From: a virus
Length of the DNA: 63,688 nt
IMG/VR virus record: IMGVR_UViG_3300036846_000403
Span: 1-63,688 of that record
Reading direction: 5' to 3' (one strand)
In this document: positions 22,551-30,249 of the stretch, in pieces
Position numbering within the stretch: position 1 is the stretch's first letter
Layout: every line of letters starts with the position of its first letter
Notes under the pieces: generated by a model
Databases searched by the model: none
What the model saw: the letters and a program-made list of their open reading frames with translations, nothing else
Told to the model about the DNA's origin: nothing
Made by a program: the position numbers and the translations under genes

Positions 22551-23442
22551 CGACGACAAGAGCAGGCTACCCGCTCGATGGGCTGACGTAGCGATGTACT
22601 CGGCCCCTCCGCTTGTAGAACCAGGCGACAAGGTAACACCGCGGGTGTCCCTGGTATCCATGACGCGGAATCCCCTTCGCGTTATGGCCGCTGCCGCCGA
22701 GACGTACCAGGGAGGTGTCTACCGCGACCCGAGTACCGTAACCCACGATCAGTGTATGAAGTGGCTTAACGGCTTCAAGGACAGCGCCATCACCGCACCG
22801 CTGGAGTTCGTCAGTCTTCACTTCTACTTTGAAGGCGTGACGCGGGCCTTCACTCACCAGCTTGTCCGGCAGCGCACCGCGACATTCGTACAGGAGTCGA
22901 TGCGGTTCGCCGTCAAGGAGAATGCCGCCTGGGAGGTGGCCGACCCGCCCAGCCTGGAAGGACTGAAGGATGACCATCCCTGGCGCCTAACCTGGGACGC
23001 TGCGACCTCCTACGCGGCGCAGGCATACAACCGGCTAGTCGCCAACGGTATGCCGGCCGAAGACGCACGCGGGCTCCTGCCGACGAACATCACGACGCGA
23101 GTCCACTACCACACCGACCTCCTCAACCTTACCCGGCAGGCCGGGAACCGGCTCTGCTCTCAGGCTCAGCACGAGTGGAAGGTTGTCTGGAACCAGATGA
23201 TCCTCGCCATCCTCAACTACGGCTCAACCGACGAGAGGTGGCAGCAGAAGGAGATCGTCAAGCTGTTCAAGCCGGTCTGCTACCAGAAGGGCAGTTGTGG
23301 CTTCCACGGCCCGGCCGACCGCTGGTGCGTTATCCGTGACCGGGTTGATGCCCACGCCGCTGCCGGCGATCACCCAGACACCTGGACTGACATCAACCCG
23401 CGCGAGCCCCTCAGCGCCGCAGCCGCTAGGAAGCCGAAGTGA
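22543..23442 (+). CDS. thyX: Flavin-dependent thymidylate synthase ThyX
   Basis: ThyX converts dUMP to dTMP using FAD, NADPH and methylene-tetrahydrofolate. The signature RHRx7S is present as RQRTATFVQES (R109, R111, S119), with His replaced by Gln, followed by MRF. Other family features are THQLVRQR, the TRVHYHTDLLNL block and R-x-C-SQAQHEW. GTG 22543 overlaps the previous stop and follows GGAAAGGCGG; 299 aa is slightly long. The C-terminal extension has cysteines (KPVCYQKGSCGFHGPADRWC) not typical of ThyX, perhaps a metal site. It works with the dCMP deaminase upstream. Confidence 0.95.
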   Translation: MSDDDKSRLPARWADVAMYSAPPLVEPGDKVTPRVSLVSMTRNPLRVMAAAAETYQGGVYRDPSTVTHDQCMKWLNGFKDSAITAPLEFVSLHFYFEGVTRAFTHQLVRQRTATFVQESMRFAVKENAAWEVADPPSLEGLKDDHPWRLTWDAATSYAAQAYNRLVANGMPAEDARGLLPTNITTRVHYHTDLLNLTRQAGNRLCSQAQHEWKVVWNQMILAILNYGSTDERWQQKEIVKLFKPVCYQKGSCGFHGPADRWCVIRDRVDAHAAAGDHPDTWTDINPREPLSAAAARKPK

Positions 23443-24134
23443 AGGGACTTATCATCGGCGCCAGCTCCGGCATAGGCCAGGCTATTGAAGAGTACATCAG
23501 CAGCCACGCCGACGCGACCGAATGTGAAGACTGGCTGACGCCGGGAACTGACGTTCTCGATGTACGCTCCTCAGCCGAGTGCTACGCCTGTATCCGACAG
23601 GAAGGTCCGTTCGACTACATCATCTATAGCGCAGGCATCAACGAGCTAGCCTGGATCACCGCGATAGGTATGCAGTGGGACAACACGTTCGAGAACGTCT
23701 GGGACGTCAACTGTCACGGATTCGTCCGGATCGTGGGCGCACACGAGCACCTCTTCCCCGAGGCAGGCGGAAGTATCGTAGCTATCAGCAGCGATGCCGC
23801 CCGCCGGCCAATGCGCGGCTCGATCGCCTACTGCTCTAGCAAGGCCGCGCTCGACATGTCGGTAAGGGTTATGGCGCGGGAGCTAGCGCCACGCTGGCGC
23901 GTAAATGCGATAGCACCCGGCATCACCGACGATACCAATATGACTAGGTACCTCGACGATAACATCCCAATCTTCCGGGGCTGGACCTCCGACTACGCCC
24001 AGGAGTATGAGAAGTCCCAGATACCTATGGGTCGTCGTGCCGCACCCGGAGAGATTGCCGAAGTAGCCGTATCCGTACTGATAGGTCCCGAGTACCTAAC
24101 AGGCGCTATCCTTGAGATCAACGGAGGAAGATGA
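23439..24134 (+). CDS. Short-chain dehydrogenase/reductase
   Basis: A classical SDR of 231 aa: GASSGIG at residues 7-13 (cofactor), IYSAGIN, a SSD catalytic Ser region (AISSDAARR), YCSSK with Y131 and K135, and NAIAPGI after it. The enzyme would use NAD(P)H to oxidise or reduce an alcohol or ketone; the substrate is unknown. It is unusual in a phage and is embedded in the ThyX/HAD operon with 4-nt overlaps on both sides (GTG 23439), pointing to a shared pathway. Confidence 0.9.
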   Translation: MKGLIIGASSGIGQAIEEYISSHADATECEDWLTPGTDVLDVRSSAECYACIRQEGPFDYIIYSAGINELAWITAIGMQWDNTFENVWDVNCHGFVRIVGAHEHLFPEAGGSIVAISSDAARRPMRGSIAYCSSKAALDMSVRVMARELAPRWRVNAIAPGITDDTNMTRYLDDNIPIFRGWTSDYAQEYEKSQIPMGRRAAPGEIAEVAVSVLIGPEYLTGAILEINGGR

Positions 24135-24391
24135 TGACCGAGCCAACACCAGCGCAAGAACCCCCGGCCGCACCTCCGGCCGAACCAGACCACTTCCATG
24201 TCTGGGACATCCTGGAGACCCAGATACCAAAGGGTCAGGCCATACACCCACGTATACGCCCGGAGAACTTCACGATCGTGCTCGTGAGATGTAGGACGTG
24301 TAACCTCCCGAGGGGAATCGAGGTGCCTGGTCTCTGGAACCTGGAACAGATACTCAAAAACTACGCCCAGATAAGGAAGCCCGGTGAGTGA
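24131..24391 (+). CDS. Small protein with CRTC motif (86 aa)
   Basis: ATG 24131 (or 24134) behind GGAGGA. A Pro/Ala-rich N-terminus (TPAQEPPAAPPAEP) leads into a domain with HFHVWDI, VLVRCRTCNLPRG (C-x2-C) and a terminal helix (LWNLEQILKNYAQIRK). It is possibly a one-zinc protein using the His pair. Coupled to both neighbours. Function unknown. Confidence 0.7.
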   Translation: MMTEPTPAQEPPAAPPAEPDHFHVWDILETQIPKGQAIHPRIRPENFTIVLVRCRTCNLPRGIEVPGLWNLEQILKNYAQIRKPGE

Positions 24392-24725
24392 AGATGAAAT
24401 CCGCGCCGCAGCTTACGAGTTCATCGTCAAGCTAGACGTCACGCCTACGCCCGATGCCATCAGCCAGCTATCAGGTCCGTTCGCAACAGCACTGATGATC
24501 ATGTGCGATCGCGGATACGATCCTGAAGGGGCAACCTGGCAGTCAAAAGGATGGAAGGGACTCGTCCAAGACATCCTGAACAAGGCCGGTCGCCTAAAGT
24601 TCCACTCATGGCGGAACAACCGCTTTGATGAAGACTCCGCGATCGACATCATCAACTTCGCCGGTTTCTACTGGCGCCTAAGAAATGAAGGTTCCAAGTG
24701 GGGCGAGCTAGGTGAGCCTGGATGA
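24384..24725 (+). CDS. Hypothetical helical protein (113 aa)
   Basis: GTG 24384 overlaps the previous gene. Helix-rich throughout (DEIRAAAYEFIVKLDVTP, ISQLSGPFATALMIMCDRGY, LVQDILNKAGRLKFHSW, AIDIINFAGFYWRLRNEG). It resembles the small alpha-helical phosphoribosyl-ATP pyrophosphohydrolase-like proteins near MazG genes in size, but no motif proves it. It ends overlapping the next ATG. Confidence 0.7.
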   Translation: MSEDEIRAAAYEFIVKLDVTPTPDAISQLSGPFATALMIMCDRGYDPEGATWQSKGWKGLVQDILNKAGRLKFHSWRNNRFDEDSAIDIINFAGFYWRLRNEGSKWGELGEPG

Positions 24726-24850
24726 TAAGCGCCCACACGCACGGTCACGGTTACGTAAACCTGTACATCAGTCCGCTCTCGATAGCATGTATCATAATCG
24801 TCGTGCTTATCATCGCAGTAGTGATGTGGGAGTCCAGGAAGGGAAACTAA
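24722..24850 (+). CDS. Single-span membrane miniprotein (42 aa)
   Basis: ATG 24722 overlaps the previous stop. A His-rich N-terminus (MISAHTHGHGYVNLY) precedes one transmembrane helix (residues about 18-35, PLSIACIIIVVLIIAVVM) and a short basic tail (ESRKGN), so N-out/C-in is expected. The stop overlaps the next ATG (TAATG). Function unknown. Confidence 0.65.
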   Translation: MISAHTHGHGYVNLYISPLSIACIIIVVLIIAVVMWESRKGN

Positions 24851-25200
24851 TGGGGAAGCTAGACAAGGCACCAGATGACCCGCGCTTCATCGCAGCCGTG
24901 GACCTTATCGGCCGTACCGGCGCGAAGCAATTCAAGATAGGCTACTGCGATGAGGATGCCCCGCCTGTCGTCTGGTACGTCTGCGTTCTCTACGGCGACC
25001 ACTGGGAAGTAACCGGAGGGCAAGGACCACTCCTAGCTATCTTCCGGATGCTGGAGTCACTCATCGACGGCGGCGTCTGTATGCACTGTAAAAAGCCAAC
25101 CGGCTTCGAGGAAAGTGCCGAGCCCGTACCGCTCGACCAGCTAGTGTGCTGGTACCAGTGGGACCCCAGCACTAAGACTTACGCAAGAGGATGTGCCTAG
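24850..25200 (+). CDS. Zinc-ribbon-like protein (116 aa)
   Basis: ATG 24850 is coupled to the membrane miniprotein. The first half is an alpha/beta domain (FIAAVDLIGRTGAKQFKIGY, VVWYVCVLYGDHWEVTGG). Residues about 77-113 hold CMHCKKPTGF ... LVCWYQWD ... RGCA, four Cys for a zinc site. It ends the long operon; the promoter at 25198 starts on its stop codon. Confidence 0.75.
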   Translation: MGKLDKAPDDPRFIAAVDLIGRTGAKQFKIGYCDEDAPPVVWYVCVLYGDHWEVTGGQGPLLAIFRMLESLIDGGVCMHCKKPTGFEESAEPVPLDQLVCWYQWDPSTKTYARGCA

Positions 25201-25226
25201 CGTACCGCGCCCGGATAGGATATAAT
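25198..25226 (+). promoter_or_regulatory. Class A promoter
   Basis: -35 TAGCGT (25198-25203), 17-nt spacer, perfect -10 TATAAT (25221-25226). The -10 and the next nine bases are identical to those at 8536-8550. It drives the polymerase operon. Confidence 0.75.
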
Positions 25227-25255
25227 CGACGTAAGGGACCTAGAAAGGACATCAA

Positions 25256-25459
25256 ATGTCAACCTCCTACTTCTGTGACCCGTTCTGGCATGACGGCGAC
25301 AAGACAGTCAAAGCCAGGTTCCTAATTCTGCCTACCCCGATGGAACGCCACCTCTCTCTCAACGGGTACGCCTGCTGTGAGATGCACGCAGGCCCAGCTC
25401 TACGGTTCATGCTAGAGAAGGTCAAGATAGTTACGGTGCGTGACGTCGGAGGTGAATAA
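25256..25459 (+). CDS. Small cysteine/histidine protein (67 aa)
   Basis: ATG 25256 after GAAAGGACATC and directly behind a class A promoter. YFCDPFWHDG and YACCEMHAGP give Cys/His ligands; the end is a helix plus strand (RFMLEKVKIVTVRD). A one-zinc protein of unknown role at the head of the polymerase operon. Confidence 0.75.
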   Translation: MSTSYFCDPFWHDGDKTVKARFLILPTPMERHLSLNGYACCEMHAGPALRFMLEKVKIVTVRDVGGE

Positions 25460-25471
25460 GGAGTGATTTGG

Positions 25472-25678
25472 ATGGATATACCCGGAGGCAGCCCGGTATA
25501 CATTCTCCCAAAAGATCCTCCGAACTGCCCTATCCACAAAGGACCTATGAAGCTCAACTTCCAGGCCGACCGTTACGACTGCCTTGGCTACGACGGCGAA
25601 GGATGTGAGTACAAGGTTAGCTGCGAAGAGTTCCTGTTCGAAATAGGTACTACCGAACCGGGCGGATTCGAGGTATAA
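25472..25678 (+). CDS. Zinc-ribbon protein (68 aa)
   Basis: ATG 25472 lies 8 nt after AAGGAG; GTG 25463 is an alternative with GGAGG. Ligands: PPNCPIHKGPMKL (C-x2-H), YDCLGYDGEGCEYKVSC (three Cys). The layout of two beta hairpins with paired ligands is a zinc ribbon. It precedes the PHP gene by 7 nt, so it could be a polymerase accessory. Confidence 0.75.
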   Translation: MDIPGGSPVYILPKDPPNCPIHKGPMKLNFQADRYDCLGYDGEGCEYKVSCEEFLFEIGTTEPGGFEV

Positions 25679-25685
25679 TAGGAGT

Positions 25686-26615
25686 ATGAGGTACGTCAGC
25701 CTTCACCACCACAGCACCTTCAGTCACGGTGATGGGCACAAGCCTCCCGCAATTCACGTAGCCCGCGCCGCAGAACTTGGATACACCGCTATGGCTCTGA
25801 CCGAGCACGGCGGCACGAGCAGCCATTTCCAATTCGAGCAAGCAGCTATCAAGGCCGGGGTAAAGCCTCTCTTTGGGCTTGAAGCCTACACCGGCCCGGT
25901 CGACGCGAACCGGAGTCAATGGAAGTACCATCTCACGATCCTCGCCGGGAGTAATGATGGATACCGAAACCTCAATCAACTGGTCACCCAGTCTTGGCGC
26001 GATCATCACTACCATCCAACAGTTTCTGGAGAGAATCTCCAGCGCAATTCTGGAGATCTGTACATACTTTCTGGATGCACTGGATCGATGCTTGCCTGCG
26101 CTCTTGTGGGAGGTAAGGGGATTCCAGAACCTACCTCGCGCGACGGATATGGATGGGATGACGCAAGACGCATCATCAGCCGTTTTTCCCGACTATCGGG
26201 AGAACGTTATTTTCTTGAAGTCCAGCCCTTCTGGGAACTTGAGAAAACCTGTCGAATCAACCCAGCTTATGAACGCCTATCAAGGGAAACTGGCGTGCCA
26301 CTTGTCGCAACCTGTGACGTACACTACCCTAGACCCGACGACTCTGAGATGCAGGCTATCCTACACGCAGTACATCGAGGCAATCAATCGATCGATGATG
26401 CGATGAGGGCGTGGAACTATTCGGTACCAATGACGCTTCCGACTTCGGATAAGGAACTAGGCGAGCGCCTGATTAAAACTGGCCTGTCGCGGAACGCTGC
26501 CTGGGAAGCTATCCTTAACACGGAGTGGATAGCTAGCCAGTGTAACGTAACCCTGCCGAAAGCCGAGCGCCTAGTGTACCCGATTGAGGAAGGTGACTGG
26601 AAGCCGTGGACCTAG
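25686..26615 (+). CDS. DNA polymerase III alpha, PHP-domain half
   Basis: A 309-aa protein matching only the N-terminal PHP domain of DnaE. HHHSTFSHGDG at residues 7-17, LTEHGG and ATCDVHYP supply the metal-binding motifs that, in DnaE-type polymerases, give or descend from a Zn-dependent 3'-5' exonuclease. The chain ends at the linker where DnaE would continue into the catalytic palm. ATG 25686 follows AATAGGAGT. The motifs are intact, so this half could be an active proofreading nuclease. The polymerase half is encoded separately at 26787, so the holoenzyme is presumably reassembled from two chains. Confidence 0.85.
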   Translation: MRYVSLHHHSTFSHGDGHKPPAIHVARAAELGYTAMALTEHGGTSSHFQFEQAAIKAGVKPLFGLEAYTGPVDANRSQWKYHLTILAGSNDGYRNLNQLVTQSWRDHHYHPTVSGENLQRNSGDLYILSGCTGSMLACALVGGKGIPEPTSRDGYGWDDARRIISRFSRLSGERYFLEVQPFWELEKTCRINPAYERLSRETGVPLVATCDVHYPRPDDSEMQAILHAVHRGNQSIDDAMRAWNYSVPMTLPTSDKELGERLIKTGLSRNAAWEAILNTEWIASQCNVTLPKAERLVYPIEEGDWKPWT

Positions 26616-26803
26616 CTAAGTGTAAGTGTACGGCGTTCTGGGTACCGTGCGTGCGCCTAGCGACGCAGGAGGATATGCTCTGTGACGAATGCCGAGAAAA
26701 TACCTGCTGTGTAATCGAGCTGCCTGAACAAGATCCTGTACACGCACATATTATAAAACTTGATCCACGACACACTTGGAGGATCGGTGAACCGGGACTC
26801 TGA
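26606..26803 (+). CDS. Cys-rich small protein bridging the split polymerase (65 aa)
   Basis: GTG 26606 overlaps the end of the PHP gene by 10 nt, and its 3' end overlaps the catalytic-half gene by 17 nt. CKCTAFWVPC ... LCDECRENTCC gives seven Cys in the first 36 residues, a probable zinc-binding unit; the rest is a short beta/turn segment. GAGGAAGGTG lies 10 nt upstream. Its position exactly at the break between PHP and palm suggests a structural link or assembly role. That is inference. Confidence 0.65.
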   Translation: MDLAKCKCTAFWVPCVRLATQEDMLCDECRENTCCVIELPEQDPVHAHIIKLDPRHTWRIGEPGL

Positions 26804-29039
26804 ACAACTACTTTGGCAGTGGGTCCGCTACGGCTGGAACTACCGCAAGATCAACCAGCTCCCGCGCGCCGAGATAGACTGGTACGTCGAGCGCATCAAG
26901 TATGAAATGGACCTTATCCTGAAGCGCGGACTTGCTGACTTCTTCTTGTTTACCTCGGATACTATCAGATGGGGCAAGGATCACGGCATTCCATTCGGGC
27001 CGGGGCGTGGAAGCACCGCGGCCAGCGTGGTTGCCTACCTCCTACGGATTACCGAGATTCCCCCGCACAAGTACAAGGGCATGATCTTCGAGCGCTTCAT
27101 TGACATCTCCCGGCCCGACCCGCCCGACATCGACGTCGATGCCTCTGATGAGGACCGCTGGCGTGTGTGGGAGTACCTGGAGGGGAAGTATGGCGCGGAT
27201 AAGGTCGGCCATATCGGGAACTTTGTCCGGTACCGTGGGAAGAACTCGCTGGCTGACGTAACGAAAGTTTACAACATCCCGATCTATGCGCGAGAGACAG
27301 TAGCCAATCTACTGATAGAACGTTCCGGTGGAGACTCCCGGTTTAGCTCTACTCTGGCCGACACATTCGATCTCTTCCCTGAAGCACAGAAGGTACGCGA
27401 CGAGTACCCGGACATAGCCAGGGCCTGCCGTCTCGAAGGGGACGTGCGCGGGATGTCCGTCCACGCGGCCGGGCTCGTGATAGCGAATAGCCCGCTTACC
27501 GATATCTGCGCCGTGTACGAGCGCGACGGCGTTAAGGTAATGTCGATCGACAAGTATGACGTCGAGTACGCCGGTGCCCTGAAGCTTGACTTCCTTGGTC
27601 TCTCGACTATGGGGATGATTGCCCGGTGTCTCCGGATGGCCGGCCTAACCCTGGAGGATCTATATGCGGTTCCTGACGATGACCCTGAAACTATCGAGGT
27701 ATTCCGGAAGAGTGATGTCGTTGGAGTCTTTCAGTTTGAGGGTCGCGCTACACGGCTCGTCAACCGAGACGTCCATCCAGATCACTTCATGCATATCTCA
27801 GACATCAATGCTCTGTCGCGTCCTGGACCACTATTTTCCGGACAGACGGCCGCATACGTGGATGTCCGTCACGGACGCAAAAAAGCTGAAAGGCTACATC
27901 CGCTCGTGGATGAAGTCACCCTTGAGACTTATGGGCAGATCATCTACCAGGAACAGATCCTCCGAATCCTCAAGGAGATCGGTGGATTCGACTGGTTCTC
28001 TGTTAGCCAGATCCGGCGGATTATCTCGAAGAAAATGGGCGAGGCTGCCTTCCAGATGTCGTATCAGCAGTTCGCGGACGGGGCGAAGTCCCTCCACGGT
28101 ATCCCCGCCGAGACTGCTGATAAGATCTGGCGCCGCCTCGTGACGTCCGGAACCTACAGCTTTAATATCGCGCACTCGATCTCGTACTCGATGCTTGCCT
28201 TCTGGACGGCATTCCTGAAGATACACTACCCAGTCGAGTTCTACGCGGCCAGCCTAGCGAAAGCCACGAATGCCGATTCACAGTTCAGGCTTATGCGCGA
28301 TGCCCTTGCTCACTCGGTCGACGTAAAGCCACCGTCCCTCACACACTCCCGCGCCACCTGGCGTCCGGTTCCCGGCATCGGCCTAGTCGCTGGCTGGCAG
28401 TCAATCCCGAAGGTAGGCGAGAAGACTGCCTTGCGTATCGAGGCGCTAGCCGGTGACTACGGATTCGATGACTGGATCGAACTCCGCGCCATCCCAGGGA
28501 TAGGTGATAAGACTATCGCCCGTATGGAAGAGTGGACCCTGGCGCGGGACCCATTCGGACTGTACCGGACGGAGAAGCGCCTGGCCGCTGTTCTCCGGTT
28601 CCTCAAGCATCAAGGGAAAGGAGCCGCGCCAATCCCTACGCACGACGGCGACAAGCTTTCCGGAATGAAGGTGAAACAGCGTCAGCCGGGTCAGAGATGG
28701 GTACCGGGTCCGCGCGTCGTCTATATGGGGATGGTAGGTAAGGTCGAGTATAAGGACATTGTGGAAGACGAGAGGTCCCGAACCGGCAAGGAAGTAGAAG
28801 AGATCCTGAAGGAGCTGAAGCGCCCGGATCTCGTGAAGCGGGCTACTCTTCACTGCTTCGATAACAGTAATGAGGAAGTCTACGCGCGGGTGAATAGATG
28901 GCAGTTCCCGCGCCTACAGAAACAGCTAGCACAGATACACCCGAATCACGACGTCGTGGTTATCCTCGGGAACCGCATCGCCGGATTCGGTACGCCGGTA
29001 ACCGTCGAGAGAATATGGATCTTTGATCCCGACAACTAA
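26787..29039 (+). CDS. dnaE: DNA polymerase III alpha, catalytic half
   Basis: A C-family DNA polymerase lacking the PHP domain: 750 aa from GTG 26787 (GGAGGA 4 nt upstream; TTG 26760 is an alternative). It starts with NRDSEQLLWQWVRYG, the segment that follows PHP in DnaE. GRGSTAASVVAYLL (about 74-87) is the palm signature, PDIDVD (D114, D116, D118) carries catalytic aspartates, LKLDFLGL the third. FNIAHSISYSMLAFWTAFLK matches the end of the palm/fingers. A tandem helix-hairpin-helix (IPKVGEKTA, IPGIGDKTI) and a C-terminal OB-like domain follow. This is the phage replicative polymerase. Confidence 0.93.
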   Translation: MNRDSEQLLWQWVRYGWNYRKINQLPRAEIDWYVERIKYEMDLILKRGLADFFLFTSDTIRWGKDHGIPFGPGRGSTAASVVAYLLRITEIPPHKYKGMIFERFIDISRPDPPDIDVDASDEDRWRVWEYLEGKYGADKVGHIGNFVRYRGKNSLADVTKVYNIPIYARETVANLLIERSGGDSRFSSTLADTFDLFPEAQKVRDEYPDIARACRLEGDVRGMSVHAAGLVIANSPLTDICAVYERDGVKVMSIDKYDVEYAGALKLDFLGLSTMGMIARCLRMAGLTLEDLYAVPDDDPETIEVFRKSDVVGVFQFEGRATRLVNRDVHPDHFMHISDINALSRPGPLFSGQTAAYVDVRHGRKKAERLHPLVDEVTLETYGQIIYQEQILRILKEIGGFDWFSVSQIRRIISKKMGEAAFQMSYQQFADGAKSLHGIPAETADKIWRRLVTSGTYSFNIAHSISYSMLAFWTAFLKIHYPVEFYAASLAKATNADSQFRLMRDALAHSVDVKPPSLTHSRATWRPVPGIGLVAGWQSIPKVGEKTALRIEALAGDYGFDDWIELRAIPGIGDKTIARMEEWTLARDPFGLYRTEKRLAAVLRFLKHQGKGAAPIPTHDGDKLSGMKVKQRQPGQRWVPGPRVVYMGMVGKVEYKDIVEDERSRTGKEVEEILKELKRPDLVKRATLHCFDNSNEEVYARVNRWQFPRLQKQLAQIHPNHDVVVILGNRIAGFGTPVTVERIWIFDPDN

Positions 29040-29048
29040 GGAGGAAAT

Positions 29049-29282
29049 ATGCCGAGCTACACTGAAGAAGAAGAGGCAATTATCAGGGTCCGTAATGCGG
29101 ATTCTATGACGGTCGAGTTCTTCAAAAAGCATATGGAAGCGCGGCACGGTGAGACAATACTCCGGTTCAAGTATATGGACCTAGATGATACGGAATACCT
29201 AGAAGCGTGCTGGCGTGCGTACCACGGCGCTATCCACCGTTTTGGACTTCATGATGACCTCGACCACTATCATGGTAGGTAG
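29049..29282 (+). CDS. Hypothetical protein (77 aa)
   Basis: ATG 29049 has AAGGAGG right after the polymerase stop. Mostly helical and acidic with His near both ends (FFKKHMEARHGETILRF, LEACWRAYHGAIHRFGLH, DLDHYHGR). The clustered His/Asp at the C-terminus could bind metal. It may associate with the polymerase, judged from position. It overlaps the next gene by 11 nt. Confidence 0.7.
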   Translation: MPSYTEEEEAIIRVRNADSMTVEFFKKHMEARHGETILRFKYMDLDDTEYLEACWRAYHGAIHRFGLHDDLDHYHGR

Positions 29283-29472
29283 TAACCACGGCCGTCGAGT
29301 CAGAGTTAGGTACCGGCGAAGCCTCTCGCCCTTCAGCGGCCGTACAGGGACAATAGTTAAAAGGGATGCTAGGCCGCTCGGCCCGCTCGATACGTGGGTC
29401 CTGCTCGACCACCCAGTCATGGGCAGCCGTGTATTTGCCTTTCGTCGCTGGGAGCTGGAACGGCTCGCATAG
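29272..29472 (+). CDS. KOW/SH3-like small basic protein (66 aa)
   Basis: ATG 29272 is inside the end of the previous gene, without a clear Shine-Dalgarno. GRRVRVRYRRSLSPFSGRTG then TIVKRDARPLGPLDTWVLLD resembles a KOW-type barrel (basic strand, G-x-x-G-x-I/V turn, acidic strand). It ends in RRWELERLA. It is the last rightward gene before the convergent late region. Assignment is by pattern only. Confidence 0.65.
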   Translation: MVGSNHGRRVRVRYRRSLSPFSGRTGTIVKRDARPLGPLDTWVLLDHPVMGSRVFAFRRWELERLA

Positions 29473-29522
29473 ACCCCGCCGCTAACCCCCGGCCGACCGG
29501 CCCGCTATACCCCTCGCGCACG

Positions 29523-29626
29523 GCCCGGAGACGAAATCTCCGGGCCTATCTCCCCCTAGCCGGTACCTACCGGCCGGGAAGCCCGGCAAAGGCTGTCAGG
29601 ACCCTCTCCGCACGATTCGGAGGGAG
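29523..29626. terminator. Convergent-gene terminator region
   Basis: Between the converging gene blocks: GCCCGGAGA-cgaaa-TCTCCGGGC (29523-29545), CCGGTA/TACCGG (about 29560-29573) and an imperfect CCCTCTCCG/CGGAGGGAG stem (29602-29626) followed on + by CCTCCGTTT. Probably bidirectional termination. Confidence 0.6.
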
Positions 29627-29637
29627 CCTCCGTTTAC

Positions 29638-30249
29638 CTATCCGGGGTACCCGACTGGTGTTGGGACTAGCGGGTCGTATGGCTCCTGCCGCCTAATCAT
29701 TGCGTCGTAGACGCCGGTCTTGAAAGCTGGCTTTCGCCATACACCGCGGAATGGCGCTCGGTAGAAGCACGGCCAGGAATACGGCTTGTTGGAAGTCCAG
29801 CACATCATGAGCACCGAACCGTGCCGCATCGCTTCCTGAACCGAAGCCTCGAATGCCGACTCGGCTTCATCAGTCTTGAATGGCCGGCCGATGTACACGA
29901 TGTCGTATTCGGACCAGTTCGGATGTTCCTCGCGGAAGTCCATGTACCGCGCATCAACTCCGAGCGCGGCTGCCTTCTCCAGGTAGTCATGCGAGATCTC
30001 GAAGCCGACGGCTTCCATGTCAAAGTACCTTTCCGCCAGGTACAGCTTCGTGCCAATGCCGCAGCCTGCCTCACAGAACTTCAGGTTGCGGAGTCCCTTG
30101 AATAGCTGCCGGGCGATCGTAAGCATATGATCAAACTCGGTCAGCTCTAGCGGGCTCCACCGCCACATCTCCGGATCAGGGTCCGTCGTCTCACGCTCGT
30201 GCGTAACCTGCTCTAGTTCCATTCGCCATAGTTCTTGCTTCGATATCAC
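29638..30249 (-). CDS. Class I SAM-dependent methyltransferase-like protein (203 aa)
   Basis: GTG 30249 with CTGGAGG upstream; the first 59 nt overlap the cytosine methylase gene. FCEAGCGIGTKLYLAERYF (about 56-74) is the SAM-binding motif I; the following acidic residue in AVGFEISHD and YDIVYIGRPF (motif IV region) fit class I methyltransferases. The substrate could be DNA, a nucleotide or a small molecule. It is the last gene of the late transcript, paired with a C5-methylase. Confidence 0.75.
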   Translation of the reverse strand: MISKQELWRMELEQVTHERETTDPDPEMWRWSPLELTEFDHMLTIARQLFKGLRNLKFCEAGCGIGTKLYLAERYFDMEAVGFEISHDYLEKAAALGVDARYMDFREEHPNWSEYDIVYIGRPFKTDEAESAFEASVQEAMRHGSVLMMCWTSNKPYSWPCFYRAPFRGVWRKPAFKTGVYDAMIRRQEPYDPLVPTPVGYPG

